The position numbers and the translations under genes were made by a program. A DNA stretch of 49,862 bases from Bacteroidales bacterium. Lineage in GTDB: Bacteria > Bacteroidota > Bacteroidia > Bacteroidales > UBA1402. Location: positions 1-49,862 of the forward strand of contig JAQVXI010000015.1 of NCBI GenBank assembly GCA_028709215.1, read 5' to 3'. The first letter of the stretch is position 1; each line of letters opens with the position of its first letter. Positions 20,893-28,606 of the stretch are shown here, piece by piece. Under the pieces are notes generated by a model. That model had not been told where the DNA came from. It worked only from the letters and a program-made list of their open reading frames with translations, and did no database searches.

Positions 20893-22038
20893 ATGCGTAC
20901 AGTACACAGGATAATAGGGCTTGGCTTGACACTGCTGATGGGCTGTCAAACCAAGCCTGCTTTTGTTATAAACGGGGAAATTGCAGGCGCCGAAAACGAC
21001 ACGGTCTACCTGGAGCATGTCAGTATGTCAAATGTTCAAACACTTGACTCCTGCGTCTTGGACGCTTCCGGATCGTTTTCTTTTCAACTGGACCGATCTG
21101 AGTCTCCGGAATTCTATCGATTGAGATTGGGGAATGCGGCGCTTCATTTTGCCTCCGACACATCCAAGCAACTCCGTATTCACACTCAAAAAAACGATTT
21201 TGGCAAACGCTATGAATTGGACGGATCTGCTTCCAATCAAGACATCAAAAAACTGATCGAATTACAAGCTCAAACACGCATGCAGGCAGACAGCGTATTC
21301 GCTCGTTACAAACGGGGAGAACTGGATGCCTCAGCGCTGCAACAAGAAATAAAAGCGCATGTTGATGCACACAAGAATGCAGCAAAAAACATCATTTTTA
21401 GAGATCCGGTATCGCCGGCTGCCTATTTTGCCATATTCCAACGCCTCCAGGACCACCAACTCTTTGACCCCTATGACGTTTCAGACAATAAAGTCTACGC
21501 AGCCGTAGCCACCTCTTGGGAAACCTACTACCCGGAGTCAGCGCGGACAAAGCACCTGGTCAACCTTTCCCTGACCGGCTTGAGAGAGATTCGTAAAATT
21601 CGGTCTCAACAAGAAATCACCATTACCGAACTGGACTTCCTGCACTTTTTTGAGATTTCTTTGCCGGACATCCACAACAAAACCACATCCTTGTCACAAT
21701 CCGAGGGCAATGTCATTTTATTGGATTTTACTCTGTACCAATCCGAATTCTCTCCAAATCGCAACCTGAAATTACGTGAAGTATACCATCGATACGCTGA
21801 GCAGGGATTTTCTGTTTATCAGGTTTCGATTGACCCAAACGAACACTTCTGGAAAACGGCAGCAGCCAACCTTCCGTGGATTTGTGTGCGGGACAATCGC
21901 CTTCAGCAATCCCCGTATTTAAAAAAATACAATGTAAGCCAACTACCGACCTATTTTTTAATCGATCGATCGGGCAACATTCTGACAAGAGACGAACAAA
22001 TCAAGGATTTGGATTCAGAAATTAAAAAATTGCTTTAA
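20893..22038 (+). CDS. DUF4369 / thioredoxin-fold lipoprotein lacking the CxxC motif
   Basis: This 381-residue lipoprotein has the lipobox LLMGC. The start at ATG 20893 is preferred over an upstream TTG (20869), because it gives a clean signal peptide and fits the promoter. An N-terminal DUF4369 domain (about 25-120: FVINGEIAGAENDTVYLEH) is followed by a helical linker and a C-terminal TlpA/AhpC-like thioredoxin fold (about 250-381: VILLDFTLYQSEFSP, NVSQLPTYFLIDRSGNIL with its cis-Pro). At the redox site the usual CxxC is replaced by SEFS, so the domain cannot do dithiol chemistry. Such periplasmic DUF4369-thioredoxin proteins are common in Bacteroidetes and their function is unclear. A binding or chaperone role is possible. 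It is transcribed alone and is followed by the greA promoter. Confidence 0.8.
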   Translation: MRTVHRIIGLGLTLLMGCQTKPAFVINGEIAGAENDTVYLEHVSMSNVQTLDSCVLDASGSFSFQLDRSESPEFYRLRLGNAALHFASDTSKQLRIHTQKNDFGKRYELDGSASNQDIKKLIELQAQTRMQADSVFARYKRGELDASALQQEIKAHVDAHKNAAKNIIFRDPVSPAAYFAIFQRLQDHQLFDPYDVSDNKVYAAVATSWETYYPESARTKHLVNLSLTGLREIRKIRSQQEITITELDFLHFFEISLPDIHNKTTSLSQSEGNVILLDFTLYQSEFSPNRNLKLREVYHRYAEQGFSVYQVSIDPNEHFWKTAAANLPWICVRDNRLQQSPYLKKYNVSQLPTYFLIDRSGNILTRDEQIKDLDSEIKKLL

Positions 22039-22041
22039 TAC

Positions 22042-22072
22042 TTGACATCGACGTATTTATTTATTATATTTG
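22042..22072 (+). promoter_or_regulatory. greA promoter
   Basis: TTG (in TTGACA, 22042-22044) and TATATTTG (22065-22072) are spaced by 20 bases, an ideal Bacteroidetes -33/-7 pair. Transcription should start near 22079, leaving a leader of about 93 bases before the greA ATG. Confidence 0.75.
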
Positions 22073-22086
22073 CAGTTAAACATTGA

Positions 22087-22122
22087 GAGTTCCGGTTACG
22101 GCCGGAATTCTTTTTGTTTTTT
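22087..22122 (+). terminator. Terminator-like attenuator hairpin in the greA leader
   Basis: GAGTTCCGG (22087-22095) pairs with CCGGAATTC (22102-22110) as a 9-bp stem with one G-U pair and a 6-base loop. It is followed directly by TTTTTGTTTTTT. It lies between the greA promoter and the greA start codon, only about 8 bases after the predicted transcription start. It would release a leader RNA of roughly 45 bases. Confidence 0.7.
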
Positions 22123-22171
22123 AGTCCTAAACCAAAAACGTAAAAATTCAACAGAAAAGGAGGAACATCAA

Positions 22172-22648
22172 ATGGCAATCAGCTACATGACCGAAGACGG
22201 TTACAACAAATTACAAAAGGAAATTGAACTTCTGGAAACAGTGGAACGTCCACGCATTTCCCAACAAATCGCAGAAGCACGTGACAAAGGAGATTTGTCA
22301 GAAAACGCTGAATACGATGCGGCCAAAGAGGCTCAGGGCATGCTAGAAATGAAGATTTCCCAGCTGAAGGAGCTTTATTTGAATGCCCGCATACTTGATG
22401 AAAGTAAAATCAATACAGACACCGTACAAATTCTAACCAAAATTACGTTATACAACGTCAAGACCAAACAGGAATTTGATTACACAATCGTATCTGACTC
22501 AGAAGCAAACTTAAAAGAAAAGAAGATCTCTGTCAGCACACCCATCGCAAAAGGTTTGCTGGGTAAGAAAGTGGGTGAAGTGGCCGAAATCACAGTCCCT
22601 GCAGGTACACTTCTTCTAGAAGTCCGAAAAATCGAACTGGCTAAATAA
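22172..22648 (+). CDS. greA: Transcription elongation factor GreA
   Basis: This 158-residue protein has the same length as E. coli GreA. It binds the RNA polymerase secondary channel and stimulates cleavage of backtracked transcripts. The N-terminal coiled coil carries the tip acidic residues in GDLSENAEYDAAKEAQ. The C-terminal FKBP-like domain ends with ISVSTPIAKGLLGKKVGEVAEITVPAG. The start is ATG 22172, preceded by a perfect GGAGG (22159-22163) 8 bases upstream. An in-frame extension to 22070 would run through the leader hairpin and is not family-like. The gene has its own promoter and a leader with a terminator-like hairpin, suggesting feedback control. The HIT gene follows after 6 bases. 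Confidence 0.97.
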   Translation: MAISYMTEDGYNKLQKEIELLETVERPRISQQIAEARDKGDLSENAEYDAAKEAQGMLEMKISQLKELYLNARILDESKINTDTVQILTKITLYNVKTKQEFDYTIVSDSEANLKEKKISVSTPIAKGLLGKKVGEVAEITVPAGTLLLEVRKIELAK

Positions 22649-22654
22649 ATACGT

Positions 22655-23047
22655 ATGGCAAGTGTATTCAGTAAAATTATAGCAGGAGAGATTCCTTGTT
22701 ACAAAATAGCAGAAGATGAACAATTCTTCGCCTTCTTGGATATACGCCCGCTAACCGAAGGGCACTGCCTGGTCATTCCCAAAAAGGAGATTGACTACCT
22801 CTTTGATTTGGAGGATACCCTACTGGCTGACATGATGATCTTTGCCAGGAAGATTGCCGTTGCACAAAAAAAAGCGTTGGTTTGCAAACGCGTTGGAATC
22901 GCAGTGATTGGTATGGAAGTCCCTCACGCGCACATACACCTGATTCCGATTCAAACGGAATCGGATATGTTGTTTTCCAATCCAAAACTGGACTTGAGCA
23001 AAGAAACAATGCAATCCATTGCTGAAAGCATTTCCAAGTACATATAA
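22655..23047 (+). CDS. HIT (histidine triad) family nucleotide hydrolase
   Basis: This 130-residue protein of the HIT superfamily begins with ASVFSKIIAGEIPCYKIAED and carries the histidine triad HAHIHLIPI (about residue 91), which contains the nucleophilic His. Such proteins (HinT type) hydrolyse nucleoside phosphoramidates or adenylylated substrates in the cytoplasm. Asp/Glu-rich and Gly positions around FLDIRPLTEGHCLVIPKKE are conserved. It is encoded 6 bases after greA, an arrangement frequent in Bacteroidetes, and is followed by a strong terminator. Length and motifs are normal. The physiological substrate is not predictable. Confidence 0.95.
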   Translation: MASVFSKIIAGEIPCYKIAEDEQFFAFLDIRPLTEGHCLVIPKKEIDYLFDLEDTLLADMMIFARKIAVAQKKALVCKRVGIAVIGMEVPHAHIHLIPIQTESDMLFSNPKLDLSKETMQSIAESISKYI

Positions 23048-23065
23048 CAATGGCACACCCAAACA

Positions 23066-23102
23066 AAAGACCGTTTCAATTGAATGAAACGGTCTTTTTT
23101 TT
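23066..23102. terminator. Bidirectional terminator between the greA-HIT operon and the convergent FGE-like gene
   Basis: AAAGACCGTTTCA (23066-23078) and TGAAACGGTCTTT (23085-23097) form a 13-bp perfect stem with a 6-base loop, followed by more T residues. The opposite strand also ends in a short T run, so it can serve both converging genes. The last bases overlap the stop codon of the minus-strand gene. Confidence 0.9.
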
Positions 23103-24288
23103 ACTCCTCGTAGGCGGACTTCGCTAGTCGAAAACCAATGGAACCCGCATCCCCGCTTGGCAAATTCCCGGCTCGTACACTGACACGCAAATTCGAAACC
23201 TGTGTATCTGCCCAACCGCCTCCTTTACGTACCTTATGGATCAAATCCAATTCTTCGGCAGCCGCATCGGTCGGTCCGGAAGGGTTTTCCTGAGAAACAC
23301 TCGAATAATCGGCATACCAATCCTGGCACCACTCCCAAACATTTCCACTCATATCATACAAACCCAATTCATTTGCCGCTTTTTCTCCACCGACATGTGT
23401 GGGTAATTCTAAAATGGACGAGTTGTTGTTGCCACGATACCATCCCACCAAATCCACATCGTTGCTGCCACTGTAGACCGCATCACTACTCAAAGACCCT
23501 CCTCGAGCAGCATACTCCCATTGCGCCTCTGTTGGCAGACGACCACCGGCCCAGAGACAGTATTCACTGGCTCCATACCAAGTCACATAAACAACCGGCT
23601 TGGCTCCATACCCTTCCGGGTAGGTCCACTTCGAAAGATCGGCATCAAACACCAAACCTTTCGGATTGGCAAAAGCCATTTTTGCACTGACCCCGCTGGA
23701 TGTCATACTCGTAGCCCCAACACCCAAATTACGACTGTTCAAGAACCGAGCAAACTCCGCATTGGTAATCTCGTATTTTCCCAGGTAATAGTCATCCAAT
23801 TGTACTGTATGTGCCGGTTTCTCGTTGGCATTGGCCCATTCAAGTTGAGCCGGCGTCGCACCCATTGTAAACGAACCACCCTCCACATAAACCAAATCAT
23901 GTTCAACATCCATGGGATAAAAAGAATAGGTGGTCCCATAAATAACGGTATCAGCGGTTTGGGCAAAAGCCCTAAAATAATACAAGGAATCCGAACTCAA
24001 ATTGCTCAAATTGAGCGAAAAATCCAGTAAGGACGTTTCGGACTCCAGCACCTGTGCCGTTGTGATCGAAGGATACTTATATTGAGCGGTCAGCAACAAA
24101 CCCGCACGAACGAGGGGCACCGGCTGCGAAGTCGCTACCTGTCCACGAATGCGACCACCCGTAGACGTGACATGCTCCACATGATACGTCTTTACTGTGA
24201 TCGTAACTTCCTCATCTTCTCCGCAAGCGGTCCAAAAAAAGCCTGTTGTCAAGGCAAGCATTCCAAAAAAGACATTTTTCAGTCTCAT
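23101..24288 (-). CDS. Lipoprotein with FGE-sulfatase (SUMF1-like) domain, probably non-catalytic
   Basis: This 395-residue lipoprotein has the lipobox FWTAC followed by GEDEE. Residues ~30-125 look like an Ig/FN3-type beta-sandwich (TSTGGRIRGQV, SDSLYYFRAFAQTAD). Residues ~130-395 form a formylglycine-generating-enzyme-type domain: VEGGSFTMGA, YEITNAEFARFLN, GRLPTEAQWEYAARGG, LYDMSGNVWEWCQDWY and the final GGGWADTQ...GFRLAKS. True FGE uses a pair of Cys in the C-terminal region, and none is present there. Cys residues occur only in SEYCLWAGG and EWCQDW. It is therefore more likely a binding or structural member, as in the many exported FGE-like lipoproteins of Bacteroidetes, than a sulfatase activator. 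No sulfatase gene is nearby. It is transcribed alone. Confidence 0.87.
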   Translation of the reverse strand: MRLKNVFFGMLALTTGFFWTACGEDEEVTITVKTYHVEHVTSTGGRIRGQVATSQPVPLVRAGLLLTAQYKYPSITTAQVLESETSLLDFSLNLSNLSSDSLYYFRAFAQTADTVIYGTTYSFYPMDVEHDLVYVEGGSFTMGATPAQLEWANANEKPAHTVQLDDYYLGKYEITNAEFARFLNSRNLGVGATSMTSSGVSAKMAFANPKGLVFDADLSKWTYPEGYGAKPVVYVTWYGASEYCLWAGGRLPTEAQWEYAARGGSLSSDAVYSGSNDVDLVGWYRGNNNSSILELPTHVGGEKAANELGLYDMSGNVWEWCQDWYADYSSVSQENPSGPTDAAAEELDLIHKVRKGGGWADTQVSNLRVSVRAGNLPSGDAGSIGFRLAKSAYEE

Positions 24289-24312
24289 GTTGATTTGTTT
24301 TATCTGTTTTTA

Positions 24313-24320
24313 CAAAAGTA
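24313..24320 (-). promoter_or_regulatory. Candidate -7 element for the FGE-like lipoprotein gene
   Basis: The minus strand reads TACTTTTG, matching TAnnTTTG, 24 bases upstream of the ATG. It lies just after the priA stop codon. No clear -33 TTG is seen. Confidence 0.45.
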
Positions 24321-24343
24321 TATAAAAATGCGGAAATCACCCA

Positions 24344-26611
24344 TTAAACCGGATCAACATCAAAGTGAATACGCGCATTCTTACCGGTACGATCTTCCAG
24401 GCATAACGTTCGAATGCGCATCAAGCGCTTTTTTGCCCGCATAAAGGACTCTTCGACCGGAATCTTGAACATCATAAACTGTTGATACCATTGATTCAGG
24501 CGTCCTATCGGTGCCTGATCGGGCCCCAGCATCTGTGCCCCGAAATAGGAAGAGGCCTGCTGAGCAAACCGCAAAGCAAGCGCACGAGCCTTGCTAGCAT
24601 CCAAATGTCGTACATATACATAAATGATTCGAGTATAGGGAGGGTAAGAAAACAGCTGGCGCAACTGCACTTCCTCGCTAAAAAAAGCCTTATAATTATG
24701 CTGCAACACTTGTTTTAGAACCGGATGATCGGGTTGAGTGGTTTGCAAAAGCACAAGCCCGGATTTCTCACGCCGACCGGAGCGGCCTGCCACTTGAGAC
24801 AACATTTGAAAAGCCCGTTCGTGTGCCCGAAAATCCGGAAAATTCAGCATCAAATCGGCATTAAGAACCCCAACCACTCGAACATTTTGAAAGTCCAAAC
24901 CCTTCGTAACCATTTGAGTACCAATAAGAATATCCGAATCACCTTGCTCAAAACGGCTCAACAAACGTTGGGAGGCATCCTTCTTTTGCACCGTATCGGT
25001 ATCCATACGTACAATTCGAGCATCGGGAAACAGTTTCTGAACATCCTCCTCAATGCGTTCCGTTCCGTATCCGCCCCAACGTGTAGCCTCAGCGGCACAT
25101 ACCGGACATCTATCCGGCAAGGGTATCTCGTAACCACAATAATGACAGCGCAAGTGATCCTTTGCCTTATGATACGTCATCGAAACATCACAATTCGTAC
25201 AACGGGGCACCCAACCACACACCGCGCACGTAACCATCGGCGCATACCCCCTTCGGTTCTGAAAAAACAAAACCTGCTCGCCCTGATCAATGGCTGCCTG
25301 ACTTACCTGCAACAACTCCGGAGAGAACAACGACTTCATGCGCTTCTGCTTGCGCAGGTTCGCTGTATTGATGACACGCACCTCCGGTAGTCCATAGCCC
25401 ATGTGTCTGGAAAACAACTCGACCAAACCGGATTTTTTCATCAAACAATTGGAATATGCCTCAATGGATGGTGTAGCCGTACCCAGTAAAACCTTTGCTT
25501 TAAAAAAAGAAGCCAGCACCATTACGGCATTGCGTGCGTTGTATCGGGGAGCCGGATCTTGCTGTTTGTAGCTACTATCGTGCTCTTCATCCACGACGAC
25601 CAAACCCAAATGAGGAAACGGCAGAAAAATGGAAGATCGTGCACCCAACACAACATAAGCCTGATCTCCTTTGGACAATTCACGCCACAACCGTAAACGT
25701 TCCGAAAGGGAAACATCGGAATGATACACGCGTAGACACGCTCCAAAAACGCGTTCCAATCGTTGAGCCAACTGTTTTGTCAGTGCGATTTCCGGGACCA
25801 GAAAAAGAGCATTTCGTCCGGATTGGATGCATTTCATAATCAAATGCATATACAACTCCGTTTTACCGGAAGCAGTATATCCATGCAATAAACACGACTC
25901 TTTGTGTTTAAATACTTCACGAATCTCTGTAAGAGCCGTTTCTTGTTCGGGGGTCAACACGGCCAACAAAGAATCATCCACAGAAAGCGTACCCGAAGGC
26001 AACTCTTCCGATTCTTCCCGGAGGAACCCTTTTTCAATCAACGCTTTCAACAAAGAAGCGTTGGCATGAGGCAAGGAGAGCAAATCCATTCGATTGCAAC
26101 AACCCACACCCGGTGTTCCGGCCAAATCCATAAATCCACGCAACAAAGCCAACTGTTTTTTGGCTTTCTCCAGCTTCAACAAACGTTCATTCAGCGCAAG
26201 CGGGTTTTCCTGTAGGTACTTAGACCAATAAATCCGTTGCGTTCGCAGGGCATACCAATACGGCTTGTCCGCAGTCTCCATTTGCAACAAATTGGCCGGC
26301 AAAGCCGCTTTTAACACTTCACCCTCCGTGCACATATAATAATCCGATAGCCAAGCCCAGAAGCGCACATGCTCCGACCGGACCAACGGACGATCGTCGG
26401 GCAATGATACGATGCGTTTTACTTCAAATCCCACCGGTTTAACCGCATGAATCGCAAACACAATCCCCACACGTCTGCCCTTACCGAAAGGAACAATGAC
26501 CCGACTACCCACAATCAAATAAGGTACCAATTCTTCCGGAACCTCGTATGTAAATCGACCTTCCAACGGAATCGGAAGACCCACCTCTGCATAGAGAAGA
26601 GACGCACTCAT
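24344..26611 (-). CDS. priA: Primosomal protein N' (replication restart helicase PriA)
   Basis: This 755-residue 3'-5' DNA helicase reloads the replisome at stalled forks. The N-terminal DNA-binding domain (YAEVGLPIPLEGRFTYEVPE) is followed by the helicase core with Walker A GYTASGKTE (about 244), the DEEH box (DEEHDSSYKQQD, about 342), eight zinc-binding Cys in CAVCGWVPRCTNC and CHYCGYEIPLPDRCPVC (459-512), GTQMVTKGLDF, and motif VI QVAGRSGR (about 611). Length and domain order are standard. Its start codon overlaps the stop of the upstream EEP-family gene by 4 bases (26608-26611), so it is the last gene of a four-gene operon with two rhomboids. That is an unusual setting for a replication gene. 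Confidence 0.97.
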   Translation of the reverse strand: MSASLLYAEVGLPIPLEGRFTYEVPEELVPYLIVGSRVIVPFGKGRRVGIVFAIHAVKPVGFEVKRIVSLPDDRPLVRSEHVRFWAWLSDYYMCTEGEVLKAALPANLLQMETADKPYWYALRTQRIYWSKYLQENPLALNERLLKLEKAKKQLALLRGFMDLAGTPGVGCCNRMDLLSLPHANASLLKALIEKGFLREESEELPSGTLSVDDSLLAVLTPEQETALTEIREVFKHKESCLLHGYTASGKTELYMHLIMKCIQSGRNALFLVPEIALTKQLAQRLERVFGACLRVYHSDVSLSERLRLWRELSKGDQAYVVLGARSSIFLPFPHLGLVVVDEEHDSSYKQQDPAPRYNARNAVMVLASFFKAKVLLGTATPSIEAYSNCLMKKSGLVELFSRHMGYGLPEVRVINTANLRKQKRMKSLFSPELLQVSQAAIDQGEQVLFFQNRRGYAPMVTCAVCGWVPRCTNCDVSMTYHKAKDHLRCHYCGYEIPLPDRCPVCAAEATRWGGYGTERIEEDVQKLFPDARIVRMDTDTVQKKDASQRLLSRFEQGDSDILIGTQMVTKGLDFQNVRVVGVLNADLMLNFPDFRAHERAFQMLSQVAGRSGRREKSGLVLLQTTQPDHPVLKQVLQHNYKAFFSEEVQLRQLFSYPPYTRIIYVYVRHLDASKARALALRFAQQASSYFGAQMLGPDQAPIGRLNQWYQQFMMFKIPVEESFMRAKKRLMRIRTLCLEDRTGKNARIHFDVDPV

Positions 26612-27753
26612 GGCAATCTCAATTTTGCCTGTAGCGGATAATGATCCGAATAACGCTGCTTGTCACGCTGTACAGACAGAACTTCCAAACGGGGATCACT
26701 CAAAATATAATCAATGCGAAACAGGAAGAAATTATCGTGAAACGTATTGCCCCAACCTCTTCCCCGTTCAATCCAGGCATCCTTCAAGCCCTCCCGAATG
26801 GTACGATACGTAAAGGAACCCGGTATGTCATTGAAGTCCCCGCAAACAACAACCGGATGGGGTGAATCGGCAATTACCGCTGCAATCTTTATCGCCTGAT
26901 TCGCCCGGATGGCGGTGGCATTGCCTACTTTATTACCCATTGCTTCGGCCACGCCCGTAAGGTCATCCGACGTTCGATTGAACAACACATCCGTTGCTTT
27001 CTTCTTTACCGCCGGATCCAGTTTATTTGATTCCAAGTGATTATTGATCAATCGTATCGTATCCTCCCCCATCTTAATATCGTAGACAAAGGAAGAGTTC
27101 GACAAACTGGGATACTCCACTCGCCAAAAACGCAAGATTGGATACTTCGACAAACAAACCACCGAATATCGACCTTCATACGATCCGGAACGGACATATG
27201 GATATTTTTTAAACGCAGAACGCACTTCAGGCAGCTTAAGCGTTTGATTTAAAAAAATGCTTCCGGCCTCCTGAAGACAAACAACATCCGCATCCGTATC
27301 CCGTATATAGGCCAATGACGGATGCAACGGATCCGATTCATTTTCACGTGGATAATCCATATACATAATGTTGTAGGTCAACAAATGCAATTCCTTAGAA
27401 GACGCATCGGATTCAACAACCGGCTCCGTACCCAAACCCATGGGGAACCATGCCTGATGTGCATCAAACGTCAATACGAATCCAAGCATGGATAACAAAG
27501 CCCAAATGCGTAAGCGAAACAACCAAACGACCCCCATTACCAGGTTGGCCAATGCAAAGAAAGGAAAAGTAAAACACAAGAAGGGCGTGAGTAATGCCTG
27601 TTCCGGTTTAATCTTATAAGCATAAGCAGAAACCAACAACAGCAGGAATATCAAGATCTGTATCATAAGCAATACAGAATGCAATACTCGACTGATGGCA
27701 TTCCAAATAGAAACGGAAGGACGACGCGTCTTAGCCATGTTTGCTGAAATCAA
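26608..27753 (-). CDS. Membrane-anchored endonuclease/exonuclease/phosphatase (EEP) family protein
   Basis: This is a 381-residue protein. Three hydrophobic segments lie in the first ~120 residues (VLLMIQILIFLLLLVSAY, LLTPFLCFTFPFFALANL, LRIWALLSMLGFVL). A Mg-dependent EEP domain follows: LHLLTYNIMY, the metal-binding Glu in CLQEAG (about 159), NNHLES, GDFNDIPGS (about 304) and the catalytic SDHYP (about 375). The family includes nucleases, lipid phosphatases and sphingomyelinase-like enzymes; membrane anchoring favours a phosphodiesterase acting on lipid or extracytoplasmic substrates. The start may be Met1 (27753) or Met6 (27738); both overlap the upstream rhomboid gene (by 23 or 8 bases). 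It overlaps priA downstream by 4 bases, so translation is likely coupled. Confidence 0.88.
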   Translation of the reverse strand: MISANMAKTRRPSVSIWNAISRVLHSVLLMIQILIFLLLLVSAYAYKIKPEQALLTPFLCFTFPFFALANLVMGVVWLFRLRIWALLSMLGFVLTFDAHQAWFPMGLGTEPVVESDASSKELHLLTYNIMYMDYPRENESDPLHPSLAYIRDTDADVVCLQEAGSIFLNQTLKLPEVRSAFKKYPYVRSGSYEGRYSVVCLSKYPILRFWRVEYPSLSNSSFVYDIKMGEDTIRLINNHLESNKLDPAVKKKATDVLFNRTSDDLTGVAEAMGNKVGNATAIRANQAIKIAAVIADSPHPVVVCGDFNDIPGSFTYRTIREGLKDAWIERGRGWGNTFHDNFFLFRIDYILSDPRLEVLSVQRDKQRYSDHYPLQAKLRLP

Positions 27754-28606
27754 ATAACTTCTGTTTTTCTTCTTTCGATAAACTCTCGTAACCGGAACGT
27801 TTTACCTTATCTAAAATGGCATCAAGTGTTTCCTGCTGTTTCTTTTTTCGATCCCGATAGTCTTGATCCACATCCGTTGGACGATCGACCTGTTCCCTGA
27901 AGGGTCTATTATACGTGACACGCATTCTCGAGCGGGGTCCGAACCACTTTTTCCAGTGAAGGACTTCTTTTTCAGACAGGGCAAAAAAAAGGCCAAACAA
28001 GGCACCCCCAATATGAGCCAAATCACTCCCATACGCGGAAGGATTGGCGTGCGCAAACGTGAGAACCAGCACCACCAACGTGATGTATTTTAACTTTAGT
28101 TGACCCAATACAAACAAAGAAACGGCTGTGTCCGGTTTTACAAACGTAAAAAAAACCATGATTGCCATAACAGAAGCCGACGCTCCAATCAATGGTGCGT
28201 TGTAAGCCTGCGCATTCAAAGCCGGTATAAAAAGGGAGCCCAACAAAAACAAGACCGCACCTGCCAATCCCCCGCCGATATACAACAAAAGCAATTTTCT
28301 TTCAGAAAACGCTCGAAGCAACAACGAGCCAAAAAAATACAGAAGTAACAGGTTTGTAATCAAGTGCATCAAACGAAAATGCACAAACATATAACTCAAC
28401 GCCGTCCAGGGATGAAACCAGAAATCGGGAAAAACCGGCTCCAACTGCAACTGTGACAGCAACAGCGTCGGATCGCCTTGAAAAACACGCACCAGCACAT
28501 AGGCCAGACGCAAGGCCACAAAAAGACCGACATTAATCATCAACAATCGCATCAAGCCGGTGCCCGTACGATACTGCTGTTTTATCTTATCCCAAATAGA
28601 ATCCAT
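27731..28606 (-). CDS. Rhomboid-family intramembrane serine protease, 291 aa
   Basis: This six-transmembrane rhomboid core has the family features WTALSYMFVHFRLMHLITNLL, the nucleophile motif GASAS (Ser about residue 142) and the catalytic His in DLAHIGGALFG (about 197). The C-terminal ~75 residues are cytosolic and highly charged (DQDYRDRKKKQQETLDAIL), predicted helical. Rhomboids cut transmembrane helices of substrate proteins within the membrane. It overlaps the preceding rhomboid gene by 20 bases and the following EEP gene by 23, so all are co-transcribed and probably translationally coupled. The substrate is unknown. It is related to, but clearly different in sequence from, its neighbour. 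Confidence 0.93.
   Translation of the reverse strand: MDSIWDKIKQQYRTGTGLMRLLMINVGLFVALRLAYVLVRVFQGDPTLLLSQLQLEPVFPDFWFHPWTALSYMFVHFRLMHLITNLLLLYFFGSLLLRAFSERKLLLLYIGGGLAGAVLFLLGSLFIPALNAQAYNAPLIGASASVMAIMVFFTFVKPDTAVSLFVLGQLKLKYITLVVLVLTFAHANPSAYGSDLAHIGGALFGLFFALSEKEVLHWKKWFGPRSRMRVTYNRPFREQVDRPTDVDQDYRDRKKKQQETLDAILDKVKRSGYESLSKEEKQKLFDFSKHG

Noticed and set aside
22070-22171. N-terminal extension of greA by 34 codons
   Set aside because: It would pass through the leader hairpin, and its residues do not fit GreA. The ATG at 22172 has a strong ribosome binding site and gives the standard 158-residue length.
23101-24288. GldJ/GldK gliding or type IX secretion lipoprotein
   Set aside because: The FGE-like domain is shared, but there is no GldL/M/N neighbourhood, and the FN3-like N-terminus differs from GldJ/K.
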